From IMG/VR virus record IMGVR_UViG_3300021420_000019, positions 37,524 to 101,523 of that record: DNA of 64,000 bases. One strand, written 5' to 3'. Below are positions 45,431-55,259 of this stretch, piece after piece. Positions within the stretch are counted from its first letter, which is position 1, and the number at the start of each line of letters is the position of its first letter. Below the pieces are notes generated by a model that did not search any database, had not been told where the DNA came from, and saw only the letters and a list, made by a program, of their open reading frames with translations. The position numbers and the translations under genes were made by a program. This DNA is from a virus.

Positions 45431-46099
45431 ATGGTAATGGAAGTAAATAACCCATCAAATTTGCCACTGCAAAATCTGCCTAATGCTTGGGAAGCAAGGC
45501 ATGATATCAAGGTCACTCAGGAAACAATTAAGAACATCCTGAAGGACGGTATACCCGCGTGGTATAAGTGGCCGAAGGACTATAAACAATTCGCACGCGA
45601 ATCGTATCTTGCTGACAAAGAAGTCAGTGAAAAGATGACAGTCCGGTATCGCATGGAAGATCAAGAGAGCCTCCTAAATGAGGTGGCGCGAAGGGTCAAT
45701 CCTATGAGCACTAGAGACTTCATTCAAAGATTGCGAGACGCGGGAGTGAAGTGTTATACGATTGAGCTTGGCTACCCACCACAGACAGTCGGACTATGGG
45801 CCTTCAAACCAGGAACGGATCGTGTCATACCTGTCTGTTATTGCCAAATTCCAGCACAAGTAGAATGGTCTGTTCTGAGACTTGACAAACGCGGATTGCC
45901 TGCTGGCGAGTCCTTTCGCGGATGGAGAACAGTCTTATCTCAGTTGATTTTGAAAGGAATAGTCTCGGAGGAAAAAGCTCACGAGATTTTTGGCCGTCCA
46001 GTGGACGGGCCTGTAAGTCGAAGGTATCGTCAAACTATGTTTTGGTTTCGCAATCGGCGAGAACTGACAGATGACTTTACTTTGACGGACCAGGAGTAG
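45431..46099 (+). CDS. Head-region hypothetical protein
   Basis: 222 aa. The start is ambiguous (GTG 45428, ATG 45431 or 45437); 45431 best fits the AGGATAGG site. Contains DIKVTQETIKNILKDGIPAWYKWPKDY and a Trp/Arg-rich C-terminus. The position directly downstream of capsid suggests a structural or head-completion role. No family recognised. Confidence 0.55.
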   Translation: MVMEVNNPSNLPLQNLPNAWEARHDIKVTQETIKNILKDGIPAWYKWPKDYKQFARESYLADKEVSEKMTVRYRMEDQESLLNEVARRVNPMSTRDFIQRLRDAGVKCYTIELGYPPQTVGLWAFKPGTDRVIPVCYCQIPAQVEWSVLRLDKRGLPAGESFRGWRTVLSQLILKGIVSEEKAHEIFGRPVDGPVSRRYRQTMFWFRNRRELTDDFTLTDQE

Positions 46100-46161
46100 T
46101 AAAAGGCAGTTTTCCCGCCTATTCAAACCTATCCGGGGTTAACCGGCAATCCCGACAATAG

Positions 46162-46185
46162 TCCCGACACTTTGTCGGGATTTTT
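46162..46185 (+). terminator. Strong Rho-independent terminator
   Basis: TCCCGACA-CTT-TGTCGGGA followed by five T residues, after the 45431 gene. It likely ends head-gene transcripts. Confidence 0.88.
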
Positions 46186-46203
46186 ATTGGGCAAGAGAAT
46201 CAG

Positions 46204-46722
46204 ATGACAGAACATAACCAGTCTGGACAGGGCACACCTGCTCCAGCGCCTGTAGTACCAAGTGACGCAGCAACACTCCAGATGCTAGTTCAGCTTTTAC
46301 TGGCCGAGCGCCAGGAGGCTCTGCTAGAGAGGCAAGAGAAGAAGCAGACACAGGAACTTCGCGATAAGCAACGCCGCATTAACGCTGATTACAACGTGGC
46401 CGAGAAAAATAAAGCTCAGTCTCTGTGTACTCATCAAAAGGGCGGCAAGCATCCGACTCCCGGTGTCTTGAATTACGCGGTATATCATCACACGTTTACA
46501 GACCAGACAGTTTATATCCGTTGTCAGATTTGCGGCATGAGATGGCGCAAGCTTGACACGACTGAATTTTTGGTCCGTAAGGGTGAGAAGGTTCCTAATC
46601 ACACCGGAATCGGTTGGACAGAAGCGTATAAGATGCTCGCCCATACCACGAATACCCCGACCTCATCAGAGGTTCTGATGGCTACTCAATCTCTCTCCGC
46701 AGATACGGCTCAATTAGCTTAG
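46204..46722 (+). CDS. Hypothetical protein with zinc-like motif
   Basis: 172 aa. Pro/Ala-rich start, a coiled-coil Gln/Glu helix (ERQEALLERQEKKQTQELRDK), then CTHQKGGKH and CQICGMRWR that could bind zinc. Lies between capsid and neck genes. Function unknown. Confidence 0.55.
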   Translation: MTEHNQSGQGTPAPAPVVPSDAATLQMLVQLLLAERQEALLERQEKKQTQELRDKQRRINADYNVAEKNKAQSLCTHQKGGKHPTPGVLNYAVYHHTFTDQTVYIRCQICGMRWRKLDTTEFLVRKGEKVPNHTGIGWTEAYKMLAHTTNTPTSSEVLMATQSLSADTAQLA

Positions 46723-46753
46723 TCTAGAAATTATCTGGTCCGGCGGATTACAT

Positions 46754-46783
46754 ACTCGATTCCGAGACAAATCGAGTTCTTTT
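46754..46783 (+). terminator. Rho-independent terminator
   Basis: ACTCGATT/AATCGAGT followed by TCTTTT. A second hairpin, CGGGTC/GACCCG, follows at 46838-46854. Confidence 0.65.
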
Positions 46784-46889
46784 ATTTAAGGAGACGACCC
46801 TGTTATACCATTCCTAATCACTTCAAGACTATAGATACGGGTCTTGAGGACCCGCCTTTCTGTAGTCGGACTGTATAACGACTACTCCC

Positions 46890-47984
46890 ATGAATTCTCA
46901 AAGCTTGACGACTTTGCAAAACATGCTAGACAGGGTGCGCTCTTTCGGTGATATCCAGCCCACCTTACACGAGGTCAGCGGATACCAGCCCGAACCCTTT
47001 GTTACCATCTGCACCGATGTTTACTCTGATATCGTTGGCGTGCCGTTTCCGCACAAGTGGAACGAGATCAAGCTGCCCGTGTTCTACAGCAACTCCTGGC
47101 AGCAGGACTACGCGCTACTCAATCCCGACCAAAGTTCGGTATATAACGTCGAGTGGCTAGAGCGCGGGATCGTTGTCGATATGACCAGCACCGCTATCCC
47201 GAGAGCCTGGGGATATGTCGAGTGCGGTCGTCAACTGACCCAGGCGACCGGAACATTCATTCAAGTTAGCACATGGCGCAACCCTACGTTCCTAGCGAAC
47301 TGGTTCCCGAACTATATGTTGTACTATGGGACCTGGGGCGCTGGAAATACCGCGAACCCGACGACCGGAAACAACCCGGGACCGGGATCGATCTACACGG
47401 CTCCGCTAAACGCTATCGCGAACTCGCAGCCGAATAACCCGATCAACCAGATCATCGATCCGAACGGAAACCTTCAAGTTGTGACCACCTACGGTACCTG
47501 CGGCAATGTAGCGCCTAACTGGCCCCCGGCTGGCACCGCCCCGGGAACAAATACCCCGGACGGTTCAACTATCTGGACCGTCGTAGACCCGAACGGCGTC
47601 GGTATCCGTATCCTACCTGTGCCATCGCAGACCGGGGCTGTATTCCAGTTTAACTTGATCGCGCAGAAGCCAGCGATACGCTTTACGAGCTTAGACCAGA
47701 CCTTGGACCCGTTCCCGGATAAGTACGAGTCTTACTTCCGCCAAGGTATCATCGCGCAGTGCTACCGCTATAGTTCGCTCGCGACGGTCCAGGCGAAGTT
47801 CGAGAAGAACTATCAGATATGGCTCAAGAGCTTGAACGATCTCCGCGCTATGGAAGATCGTGAACTCGAAGAGAACCGATTCGTGCCCGAGCAGGGAGTT
47901 ATGGACAGGGGCGGCGGTGGCTCAATCGGTGCAGGCTGGAGAGGAGCTGCGTATCCGTTCCCAGGCCCAGGACAGAACTGGTAA
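46890..47984 (+). CDS. Neck/adaptor-like structural protein
   Basis: 364 aa. Beta-rich N-terminal half, a Gly/Asn/Pro-rich middle, and a helical C-terminal block (LDPFPDKYESYFRQGIIAQC ... SLNDLRAMEDRELEE). The C-terminal block is homologous by eye to the ends of the 47992 protein, so the two form a paralogous pair. Probably part of the head-tail connector. Confidence 0.6.
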   Translation: MNSQSLTTLQNMLDRVRSFGDIQPTLHEVSGYQPEPFVTICTDVYSDIVGVPFPHKWNEIKLPVFYSNSWQQDYALLNPDQSSVYNVEWLERGIVVDMTSTAIPRAWGYVECGRQLTQATGTFIQVSTWRNPTFLANWFPNYMLYYGTWGAGNTANPTTGNNPGPGSIYTAPLNAIANSQPNNPINQIIDPNGNLQVVTTYGTCGNVAPNWPPAGTAPGTNTPDGSTIWTVVDPNGVGIRILPVPSQTGAVFQFNLIAQKPAIRFTSLDQTLDPFPDKYESYFRQGIIAQCYRYSSLATVQAKFEKNYQIWLKSLNDLRAMEDRELEENRFVPEQGVMDRGGGGSIGAGWRGAAYPFPGPGQNW

Positions 47985-47991
47985 TTAAATT

Positions 47992-50766
47992 ATGCCAAAT
48001 TCTTTGCAAGATACAAAAAACTACATCGAGCCGTTCTGCCGATATATGCCTTCGAACGTGGGCACGAGCAATATGCCCCTCATCGGACTCGCGAATATCG
48101 TCAGAAACATAATTTTGGCTGCGCCCTTCACTTGGGCCTTTAACCGCAACAACGATGATAGCATCACTACGGTTCAAGGTACTCAGGACTACGCGACAAG
48201 TATCACGGACTTTGGTTTTCTAGAGAAGACCACGGTCAAGGACACCGACGGTAAGCTTTGGGAGCTAGAAGACGTTCTGAACAATATATCCCTAGGGAAG
48301 TCCACCACTCAGGCCCGTCCGGAGGCAATTGCGGTTGAGGGCTTCGGTGCTACCCCGACAATGCCGACAATGCTGAACACTATTAAAACTAGTTTCAGTA
48401 CGCCGGTTTTTATGAATCAGCCCTCGATTAGTTTCACCGTGCCGCAGACAGTTATTGCTGGCGACACCCTAGCATTTGCGGTAGAGTTGAGTAACGGTGT
48501 CGGTGCTCCCGCTAGCGTTACGGATAGTTTGGGAAATATAATTACTTTAATCTCGTCACAGAGCGCCACCGCCCCCGGAACAGATTCAGTTGCAACAGAA
48601 CTAGGCGTGGCATCAGCGTACGCTATCCTCGCGGCTGCGGGCATATCAAACACGGGCTCTACCCTAATCGCAGGCGGCAACATCGGGTCCTTCCCGACCG
48701 CGACTGAGACCGGGTTTACCTCCGCCAACTTCATCCCTCCAGCGGCAATCGACAACACTGACGCTTCGGCAGCGCTGTCAGCCGCGCTTACCGCGTATAA
48801 CTTTTACAGTGCCCTTAGCTTCACATCGTTGAGCGGCTCTTCTGCAAATTTGAGTGTCTTAGGTAACGGCGCGACCGCCAGCACTTATATCCCGGGTAAC
48901 TACTCTGCGGGCTCTAGTATGGATATCCCGACGAGTATCACCTTAGATGCCCAGGGCAACTCGAACGCTTTATTCGTCTTCAAGGCGGGGAGCACGTTGA
49001 CACTCGAAAGCGGGGCGTCTATCCTCTTGGCTAACGGCGCTAAGGCCGCGAACGTAGTTTGGGTCGTAGGCAGCTCTGCTACCACTGTTGGAACTACCGG
49101 AGTATTTAATGGCAACATTCTAGCCAACACAAGCATTACGATTGGGGGCGGGACGTTTAACGGTCGCGCCCTAGCGGGAATCGTAACCAGCTCTGGGGCG
49201 GTCGTTATATCAACCGCTGTGGCTATGGCGGTTGCTACAGTTCCTTCAGCAGTTGATAACCATCAATTTCTCGTATACAACATGCCGGTTACGGTGTCCG
49301 GAATCAGCACTATTACCATTACCGCGCCAGCATCAAGCGGAGCATCTCTACCACTGACTCAGGTATCGGTCTCCGGAACTACGGTCGCGTACACAGGAAC
49401 AATCACCGGAGGGGCTTCGAATGCTTTTGTAGGTCAGACATTTACAATGTCCGGCTTTACGAATCCCGGAAATAATGTCTCAATGATTATTACCGGATCG
49501 ACCGCGACAACCCTGGTCGGTACAACTACGACTCAGGTTAACGAACTGCACTCTGAGATCGCAGCATTTTCTTTGACGTTAACACAGGTCGCGGTTGCCG
49601 GACCAACAGTTACATATACCGGAACGATAAATGGCGGAGCCTCAAACGGTTTCGTAGGACAGACGTTCGCTATCTTTGGCTTTACTAACTCAGGTAATAA
49701 CGTTTCGCTCTTGGTCACATCTTCAACTTCAACTACACTCGTCGGCACAACAACGACCCAGATCAACGAGGTACACTCCGCGCTCGCTCAGATCACACCA
49801 GCGCTATCGCTATCCCAGGTATCTGTATCTGGAACAACGACCACATACACAGGAAATATAACCGGGGGAGCGTCAAATAGTTTCGCTGGCCAGGTGTTTA
49901 CAATCTCTGGTTTTACAAATCCAGGAAACAACCTCGTGCTTACGGCCACCGGATCGACCGCGACAACCCTGACGGCTACGACTACAACCCAGGTTAACGA
50001 GTCACACGTTCAGACAGCATCGTCACCTTTAAACGCTAGAAACTTTCTTGTTGAGGGAGTTTTACTGACCGGAGTCGGGCCTATTCAACTTACATCTTAC
50101 TTCTTTTCGAACCCGGTAAATAACCAGGGCGTTTCGCAAACGTGGACATCGGAGCCTCTGACAACTATACAACCGAACGAGCTGCTGTTAGCGTTCACAA
50201 CAGCGTACGCTCCGCCATCTTCGGTTACCGACACGTTCAGCGTTCTACAGTCTGGCATTATAACAGATTCGACTTCGGCCAACGTTCAATTGAGCACGGC
50301 GGCCTTCATGGCTCCTACGGTCGGGGTGTATAACTCTCACTGGACTCAGGCGTCGTCAGCGCCGTGGCAGGCGGTGTTAGTGGGATACCCAGGTCTCCCA
50401 GGTCTCGGTAACTTATCTCCTGTATTCAGGTTCTCAGCCGTTCCTAATAAGGCGTACCCGGTGGATTTGATCTACCAGAAGAAGCCTCTCCAATTTGTGG
50501 TATTGACGGACCCGTGGGCCCCGATCCCAGATTCGTTCTCAGATGTGTATAACAATCTGTGCCTTGGGTACTATATGGAATCGTGTCAAGACCCTCGGGC
50601 ACCTCAGTATATAGCTCGCGGAATAGCAGGATTGCTGTCTCGTTCACAAGGCTTGACCCAGATGGATAAAGCATTATTTGCTGCGAGCTACTTGAACTTC
50701 AGCGCTCAACAGATGCTAGAGATGATGAAGCCACAGCAGTCGATCCAAGCTCAGGCGTCAAGATAA
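47992..50766 (+). CDS. Neck-like protein with inserted DUF3494 domain and three repeats
   Basis: 924 aa. Residues 1-~150 and ~820-924 match the 46890 paralogue (FVVLTDPWAPIPDSFSDVYNN). Between them are a DUF3494 ice-binding-like domain (~res 205-410: LGVASAYAILAAAGISNTG, LDAQGNSNALFVF, GAKAANVVWVVGSS) and three ~57-aa repeats (GFTNPGNN...STATT). It looks like a connector protein that gained an exposed adhesin insert. The ice/surface-binding role is a family inference. Confidence 0.78.
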   Translation: MPNSLQDTKNYIEPFCRYMPSNVGTSNMPLIGLANIVRNIILAAPFTWAFNRNNDDSITTVQGTQDYATSITDFGFLEKTTVKDTDGKLWELEDVLNNISLGKSTTQARPEAIAVEGFGATPTMPTMLNTIKTSFSTPVFMNQPSISFTVPQTVIAGDTLAFAVELSNGVGAPASVTDSLGNIITLISSQSATAPGTDSVATELGVASAYAILAAAGISNTGSTLIAGGNIGSFPTATETGFTSANFIPPAAIDNTDASAALSAALTAYNFYSALSFTSLSGSSANLSVLGNGATASTYIPGNYSAGSSMDIPTSITLDAQGNSNALFVFKAGSTLTLESGASILLANGAKAANVVWVVGSSATTVGTTGVFNGNILANTSITIGGGTFNGRALAGIVTSSGAVVISTAVAMAVATVPSAVDNHQFLVYNMPVTVSGISTITITAPASSGASLPLTQVSVSGTTVAYTGTITGGASNAFVGQTFTMSGFTNPGNNVSMIITGSTATTLVGTTTTQVNELHSEIAAFSLTLTQVAVAGPTVTYTGTINGGASNGFVGQTFAIFGFTNSGNNVSLLVTSSTSTTLVGTTTTQINEVHSALAQITPALSLSQVSVSGTTTTYTGNITGGASNSFAGQVFTISGFTNPGNNLVLTATGSTATTLTATTTTQVNESHVQTASSPLNARNFLVEGVLLTGVGPIQLTSYFFSNPVNNQGVSQTWTSEPLTTIQPNELLLAFTTAYAPPSSVTDTFSVLQSGIITDSTSANVQLSTAAFMAPTVGVYNSHWTQASSAPWQAVLVGYPGLPGLGNLSPVFRFSAVPNKAYPVDLIYQKKPLQFVVLTDPWAPIPDSFSDVYNNLCLGYYMESCQDPRAPQYIARGIAGLLSRSQGLTQMDKALFAASYLNFSAQQMLEMMKPQQSIQAQASR

Positions 50767-51305
50767 TGTTCATCGTTCCCAACACAGAGTTTAGATATCT
50801 GCTCTTCGGAAATGTCAGTCCGATTAACCCGTGCACTCTGTTCGCGGGCTCTCAGCTACAGATTTTCTCTTATCCATTTATACAGGAGTGGAGAGAAGGT
50901 AGAGCAGACGATTGGGGCAGGCTAGGCCGTGAATTGCTCCCTAGGCAGCTATTGGTTGCCCCAGGACCGGGAACATTCTTCAATCCCGCGTACGCGGTCG
51001 CTTCCGGGACGGTATCTCTACCGCCAGCGGTTGATCCGGCTACCGTTCTGATAACGATATACCAGAACAGCTTCGCTTTAGTAGGCGGGGTCGCTCAGAA
51101 ACAAAGTATCGCTCTAGGTTCAACGAACGTCTTAGTGACAGCGGGGGGCTGCGTGAACTGGGAGTTAGTAGTCGGAGCACAAACTAGTCTTACAGGTGGT
51201 CCCGGTTTCAGCCAGCAGGCACAGTTAAGTATCGGGGTGGTACTGTATTACCCGACAACCAGCACCCCGGAAGTACAGTTGACGCAGTTTGAATTTCAGA
51301 GTTAA
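50766..51305 (+). CDS. Tail/neck structural protein
   Basis: 179 aa, start overlapping the preceding stop (TAATG). Beta-rich, with no clear domain (FSYPFIQEWREGRADDWG, ITIYQNSFALVGG). The position between neck and nozzle genes suggests a stopper or decoration protein. Confidence 0.55.
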   Translation: MFIVPNTEFRYLLFGNVSPINPCTLFAGSQLQIFSYPFIQEWREGRADDWGRLGRELLPRQLLVAPGPGTFFNPAYAVASGTVSLPPAVDPATVLITIYQNSFALVGGVAQKQSIALGSTNVLVTAGGCVNWELVVGAQTSLTGGPGFSQQAQLSIGVVLYYPTTSTPEVQLTQFEFQS

Positions 51306-51316
51306 TAAGGAAGGAT

Positions 51317-54300
51317 ATGTCTCCAGGTTTACTTGAGTCCGCAGGGGCGCAACCTAAAAACCCCAGCAAAGGAAAACCCGTACACGTTGCCCGCATGGAG
51401 GTCGGCCTCTACACCAACCGATCCCCTCTGCATGATTCTGCGACCACTATCCTTTCTAGATTCTACGGTGGAAATCCTGACTCACTAATTGATGGCAGCA
51501 ATATGGAAGTAACCAACCAGTTGACCTTGGCTAGGCGACCCGGTTTGTCTAAGTGGTCTTCGATTGCTGTCCCTGACGCTCCGAACTGGTTTTACGATTG
51601 GCGCACACTAGACTGCGGTATCAAGGTCATCGTGGATACCCCGACCGCATCATATATCCAGACTCCGACCACCCAGACTCAAATCTTCACGAAGTCTCTC
51701 GGGGCGGGTCAGGGCTATTACCAGGGCGTAGCAGATATACTTTACTACGGAGACGGGATAGACCTTCAAAAGATCGTCATGATGTCCCCGGGCTGCGTGC
51801 CGACCGGACCGTTTAACTTTGGAACTGCGGCTCCGACAATCGGTCCGACGATGACAGTAACCCCGAGCGCCTCGGCCACGGTCGCGTGGCAGGCCAACAC
51901 CGTATTCTCAACGATGGGCTTGCTTGTCGATTCCAACGGTAATATCGAGCAACTGATCGGTGTAAACGCGAACCCGGTGAACGCCCCGAACGCTACACAG
52001 TTCGGCACGAGCGGAAACGGACAGCCAGCGTGGAACCAAACCCCGGGCGGATTGACATTAGACAACGGGTGGGATTGGACTAACTGGGGCCCGATAGTCC
52101 TATGGTCCGCGAACACAGTATACAACAACATATCCGTTGGCGGAACTTTAGCCAACCCGTGCATCATTTACGACGCCGCGACAAAGTGCTGCTTCACAAA
52201 CACAAATCCCGGCGGCGCTCAAGGCACGAGCGGAAGTTTTAGACCTAATTTCAATCCCGCCTCTGGCGCTATTACATTTGATCCGAACGGCTCTAACGCG
52301 CCTCCGGGAGTTAAGTGGGTCAGCCTCGGGGGAGTTCCCCAGACTTGGATACCGAGTCACCTTTATCACACACGCGCTGCGGACTTCCTAGGTCAAGTTG
52401 TAGAGCCCGTAGGTTTGACGAGCGGCTTTCCATCGAACCAGACGATATATTATCAGGTGAACCAGACAGGCTCTAACCAGACATCAGGCGCTGGCGGAGC
52501 GGGTCCGTCGTGGTCAACTCTTCCAGGGACACAGACCAACGATAATCAACTTCTGTGGTTGAACTTAGGCTCTAGCGTTCGTTTAATAAATACCGGGTAT
52601 ACCGCGTGGACCGCTCAAGGTTCGGTGTTTTCCGTAATTGTGGACTCGAACAATAACTATCAGGTCTGCGTTACGAGCGGAGTCTCATCTTCGACCGCGA
52701 CCGGCGCGGTACCGTGGGCGACCTTATACGGTCAGCAGACGAACGACGGGACCGTCACTTGGGTCTGCGTCGGCGCTAAGATGGTTTGGGCCGCGAACAC
52801 GATCTGGTATCTCCCGACAGTCGGTTGGTTTCCCCCGAGCGGATCAGTTTCGTTCGGCGGTGCGCTGATTATCGATAGCAACAATAACGAACAAGCTGTC
52901 GTTATCTCCGGTAAATCTGGAGCGGTGCATCCTGTATGGGCGACAACCCCGGTTGGCGCGTTGACCGTAGACAACGCAGCTACCTGGCAGTTGATAGGTC
53001 CTGCGGTAACTATGGGCTTTGCGATAACGAAGGGCGTGAGTTTCGCGTACAGTTACGAGAGCCGAACCGCCTGCGATCCTTATAATTACGCTGTAGGTTC
53101 AGTGATCGCCGCGTGCCCGAATACCACCTGGCTAGGTGCGCCCCCGGACTGGCCGTCTCCATTAGGAGCGCCAACGGGATCAGAGACCGGGCATATCTCT
53201 ACTGCGTCACCTTTGACTACGATTACCGGCCCGACCCCTTCATCTGTCGTGACCCTGGTAATCCCAGGATCGCCCGATCCACAGATAGATACAATAGTGA
53301 TCTGGGCCACTCAAGACGGCGGTAGCACTCTGTTCTTTTTAACTGAAGTTCCTAATACCCCACCTATTGGCGGGGTTCAACAGTACCAGACTGTCGTGAT
53401 TAACGAGTCTCCGTTTACGGGACCAGGTGCGGTCAACCCATTTATCACAGCGCCCATTAACGGCCAGAATAACCCGCCCCCTGCGGGATTCAAGCCGATG
53501 GCGTATCATTTTGAGCGTATCTGGGGCGCGGTTGGAAACTTTGTGTTCGCGTCCGGCGGCCCGGATGTATTGTCAGGAAATCCTAACGAGTCATTTAATC
53601 CGCTTGACTTCTTCGAATTTCCAGAGCCCGTGACACGTATCGTGCCTACAGCGACAGGTATCTTGGTCTTTTTGACTTCGGATATCTACGCTATTTTAGG
53701 CGGACCTGCGTTCAGCACTTTTTTCCCGACGCCGATGGTGCCGGGGGTAGGCCTCCTGCACTACAATGCTTTGGATGTTCACGGCGCGGTAATTTATATG
53801 TTCACCGCCGACGCTCAGTTTATTTCTTTAGACCCGAGTGGCGGTGCGCAGAGAATGGGCGGCCCGATAGCGGATCGACTTCAGAACTTTAGTCCTCTGA
53901 CAACGTACGTATCGGTCCATGAAAACGGAAATGATAACTCGATTTTTATTTCGGACGGCGCTACAGGATGGTACCGTTTGAACCCGTCACAATTTCCAAA
54001 TGGAAATTCTGTATGGAGCCCGTTTGCAACGATTACAAACGGCGCTAAAGCCGTACTGTCTATCGAAGTATCGCCGGGTGTGCACCGCCTGCTCGTCGGT
54101 GGAACAGGACCTAACGAGTTCATCTTGCAGCGTGATTTTTCAACTTATGAAGACAATAGTATCCCATATACTTGTAATTTTACTATGGGGAGCATTTCTC
54201 TTGTAAATCCCGGGCAAATATGCGGACTAACGTTTATGAATCTCCGCGCAACCAAAGTAGGAACAGCGCCAACGGCTGCGTTCTTGTTAAATGAAATTAG

Positions 54301-54529
54301 CGGAAATTTCACAACGTTTCCAGAATCACAAAACTATCCTTGGCAAATTTGGGGTGCTACACTAGCTCCGACTAGTCTTTACAGTTCGGCATATTATTTT
54401 CGTGCCGCCGGAGTTCCCGCGCTTTGCGAGCACATGCAGGTGAAAGTTTCGTTTCCGGCAGAAAATTTCGCTAATGAGGTGCTTTCGCTCACTCTATTTG
54501 GAGTTCTGGAGCAATCTCCGGAAATTTAA
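51317..54529 (+). CDS. Nozzle / tail tubular protein B-like
   Basis: 1070 aa. The opening block MEVGLYTNRSPLHDS...LIDGSNMEVTNQLTLARRPGLSKW is typical of podoviral tail-tube B/nozzle proteins (G-N-mEvt...RPG). The C-terminal third (SGGAQRMGGPIADRLQNF, NDNSIFISDGATGWYRLNP) is beta-propeller-like. A large Gly/Asn/Thr-rich insert (~res 130-600) makes it longer than usual (~800 aa). Forms the tail tube through which DNA exits. Confidence 0.72.
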   Translation: MSPGLLESAGAQPKNPSKGKPVHVARMEVGLYTNRSPLHDSATTILSRFYGGNPDSLIDGSNMEVTNQLTLARRPGLSKWSSIAVPDAPNWFYDWRTLDCGIKVIVDTPTASYIQTPTTQTQIFTKSLGAGQGYYQGVADILYYGDGIDLQKIVMMSPGCVPTGPFNFGTAAPTIGPTMTVTPSASATVAWQANTVFSTMGLLVDSNGNIEQLIGVNANPVNAPNATQFGTSGNGQPAWNQTPGGLTLDNGWDWTNWGPIVLWSANTVYNNISVGGTLANPCIIYDAATKCCFTNTNPGGAQGTSGSFRPNFNPASGAITFDPNGSNAPPGVKWVSLGGVPQTWIPSHLYHTRAADFLGQVVEPVGLTSGFPSNQTIYYQVNQTGSNQTSGAGGAGPSWSTLPGTQTNDNQLLWLNLGSSVRLINTGYTAWTAQGSVFSVIVDSNNNYQVCVTSGVSSSTATGAVPWATLYGQQTNDGTVTWVCVGAKMVWAANTIWYLPTVGWFPPSGSVSFGGALIIDSNNNEQAVVISGKSGAVHPVWATTPVGALTVDNAATWQLIGPAVTMGFAITKGVSFAYSYESRTACDPYNYAVGSVIAACPNTTWLGAPPDWPSPLGAPTGSETGHISTASPLTTITGPTPSSVVTLVIPGSPDPQIDTIVIWATQDGGSTLFFLTEVPNTPPIGGVQQYQTVVINESPFTGPGAVNPFITAPINGQNNPPPAGFKPMAYHFERIWGAVGNFVFASGGPDVLSGNPNESFNPLDFFEFPEPVTRIVPTATGILVFLTSDIYAILGGPAFSTFFPTPMVPGVGLLHYNALDVHGAVIYMFTADAQFISLDPSGGAQRMGGPIADRLQNFSPLTTYVSVHENGNDNSIFISDGATGWYRLNPSQFPNGNSVWSPFATITNGAKAVLSIEVSPGVHRLLVGGTGPNEFILQRDFSTYEDNSIPYTCNFTMGSISLVNPGQICGLTFMNLRATKVGTAPTAAFLLNEISGNFTTFPESQNYPWQIWGATLAPTSLYSSAYYFRAAGVPALCEHMQVKVSFPAENFANEVLSLTLFGVLEQSPEI

Positions 54530-54537
54530 AATAAGTC

Positions 54538-54566
54538 TTGACAGCGTTAATTTTATGTGATACAAT
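54538..54566 (+). promoter_or_regulatory. Sigma70 promoter of GIY-YIG-like gene
   Basis: TTGACA (54538-54543), 17-base spacer, TACAAT (54561-54566). The ATG at 54573 is about seven bases downstream, so the mRNA is probably leaderless. Confidence 0.82.
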
Positions 54567-54572
54567 AAAGAT

Positions 54573-55259
54573 ATGATTGGCACACTTTACAGATATCCTC
54601 ATCCTTGCGATTTGACTAGATTTATCTATGTCGGACAAGGGCCTAAACGCGATGTCGAACATCGGTCGGGTCGGAGTGTCTTCGGACGAAATTTCAAGAA
54701 GTTATTTCCCGGCGTAGAACTTCCGCAACCTGTTAGAGAACAAATTGAAGTCTCCGATCATATTCAGCTCAATGAAGAAGAAACAATTTGGATGTTCCGC
54801 TTTCATACTTGGCGCGGATATCCTGGCGGAATGAATCTATTGATCCCCGGCTCGCAAGACTATAAAAGAATTGGGAAAATCAGGGGACTCTTAACAGCGT
54901 CTATTCCGGGGCACACGGCAAGAGCGGGCCGAATCGGCGGTTCTATTGCCGGGCCGTCTAACGGAAGAAAACTATTAGAGAGAAAGCGAGGGCTTTTCGG
55001 TCGAACAAAAGAAAAGATAATAGAAGATGCTCGCAAGGGCGGTCTTGTTGGCGGTTTAACTGCTGGAAAAATTGCTAGAGATTCTGGTCAGCTAGCCGCA
55101 CTACGTACCCCAGAGCATCAGCGAGAAGCGGGTCGTAAAAGTGCGGCAAGACTCGGCGGCATGCCTAAAAATGGATTACACGTTCGCTGGCATGTTAAAA
55201 GAAATAAACCAAATTTAAAATGTAATTTTTGTAGAGAGGAAATAGGTGCCATTAAGTGA
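54573..55259 (+). CDS. GIY-YIG-like homing endonuclease (paralogue of 22769 gene)
   Basis: 228 aa. LYRYPHPCDLTRFIYVGQG at the N-terminus, VFGRNFKKLFPGVELP, EETIWMFRFHTWRGYPGGMN, then Gly/Arg NUMOD-like repeats (RAGRIGGSIAG, KGGLVGGLTAGKIARDSGQ), a basic HVRWHVKRNK and CNFC tail. Same domain order as 22769-23419. Unlike other endonuclease genes here it has a leaderless promoter rather than a hairpin leader. Overlaps the next gene by 14 bases. Confidence 0.76.
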   Translation: MIGTLYRYPHPCDLTRFIYVGQGPKRDVEHRSGRSVFGRNFKKLFPGVELPQPVREQIEVSDHIQLNEEETIWMFRFHTWRGYPGGMNLLIPGSQDYKRIGKIRGLLTASIPGHTARAGRIGGSIAGPSNGRKLLERKRGLFGRTKEKIIEDARKGGLVGGLTAGKIARDSGQLAALRTPEHQREAGRKSAARLGGMPKNGLHVRWHVKRNKPNLKCNFCREEIGAIK

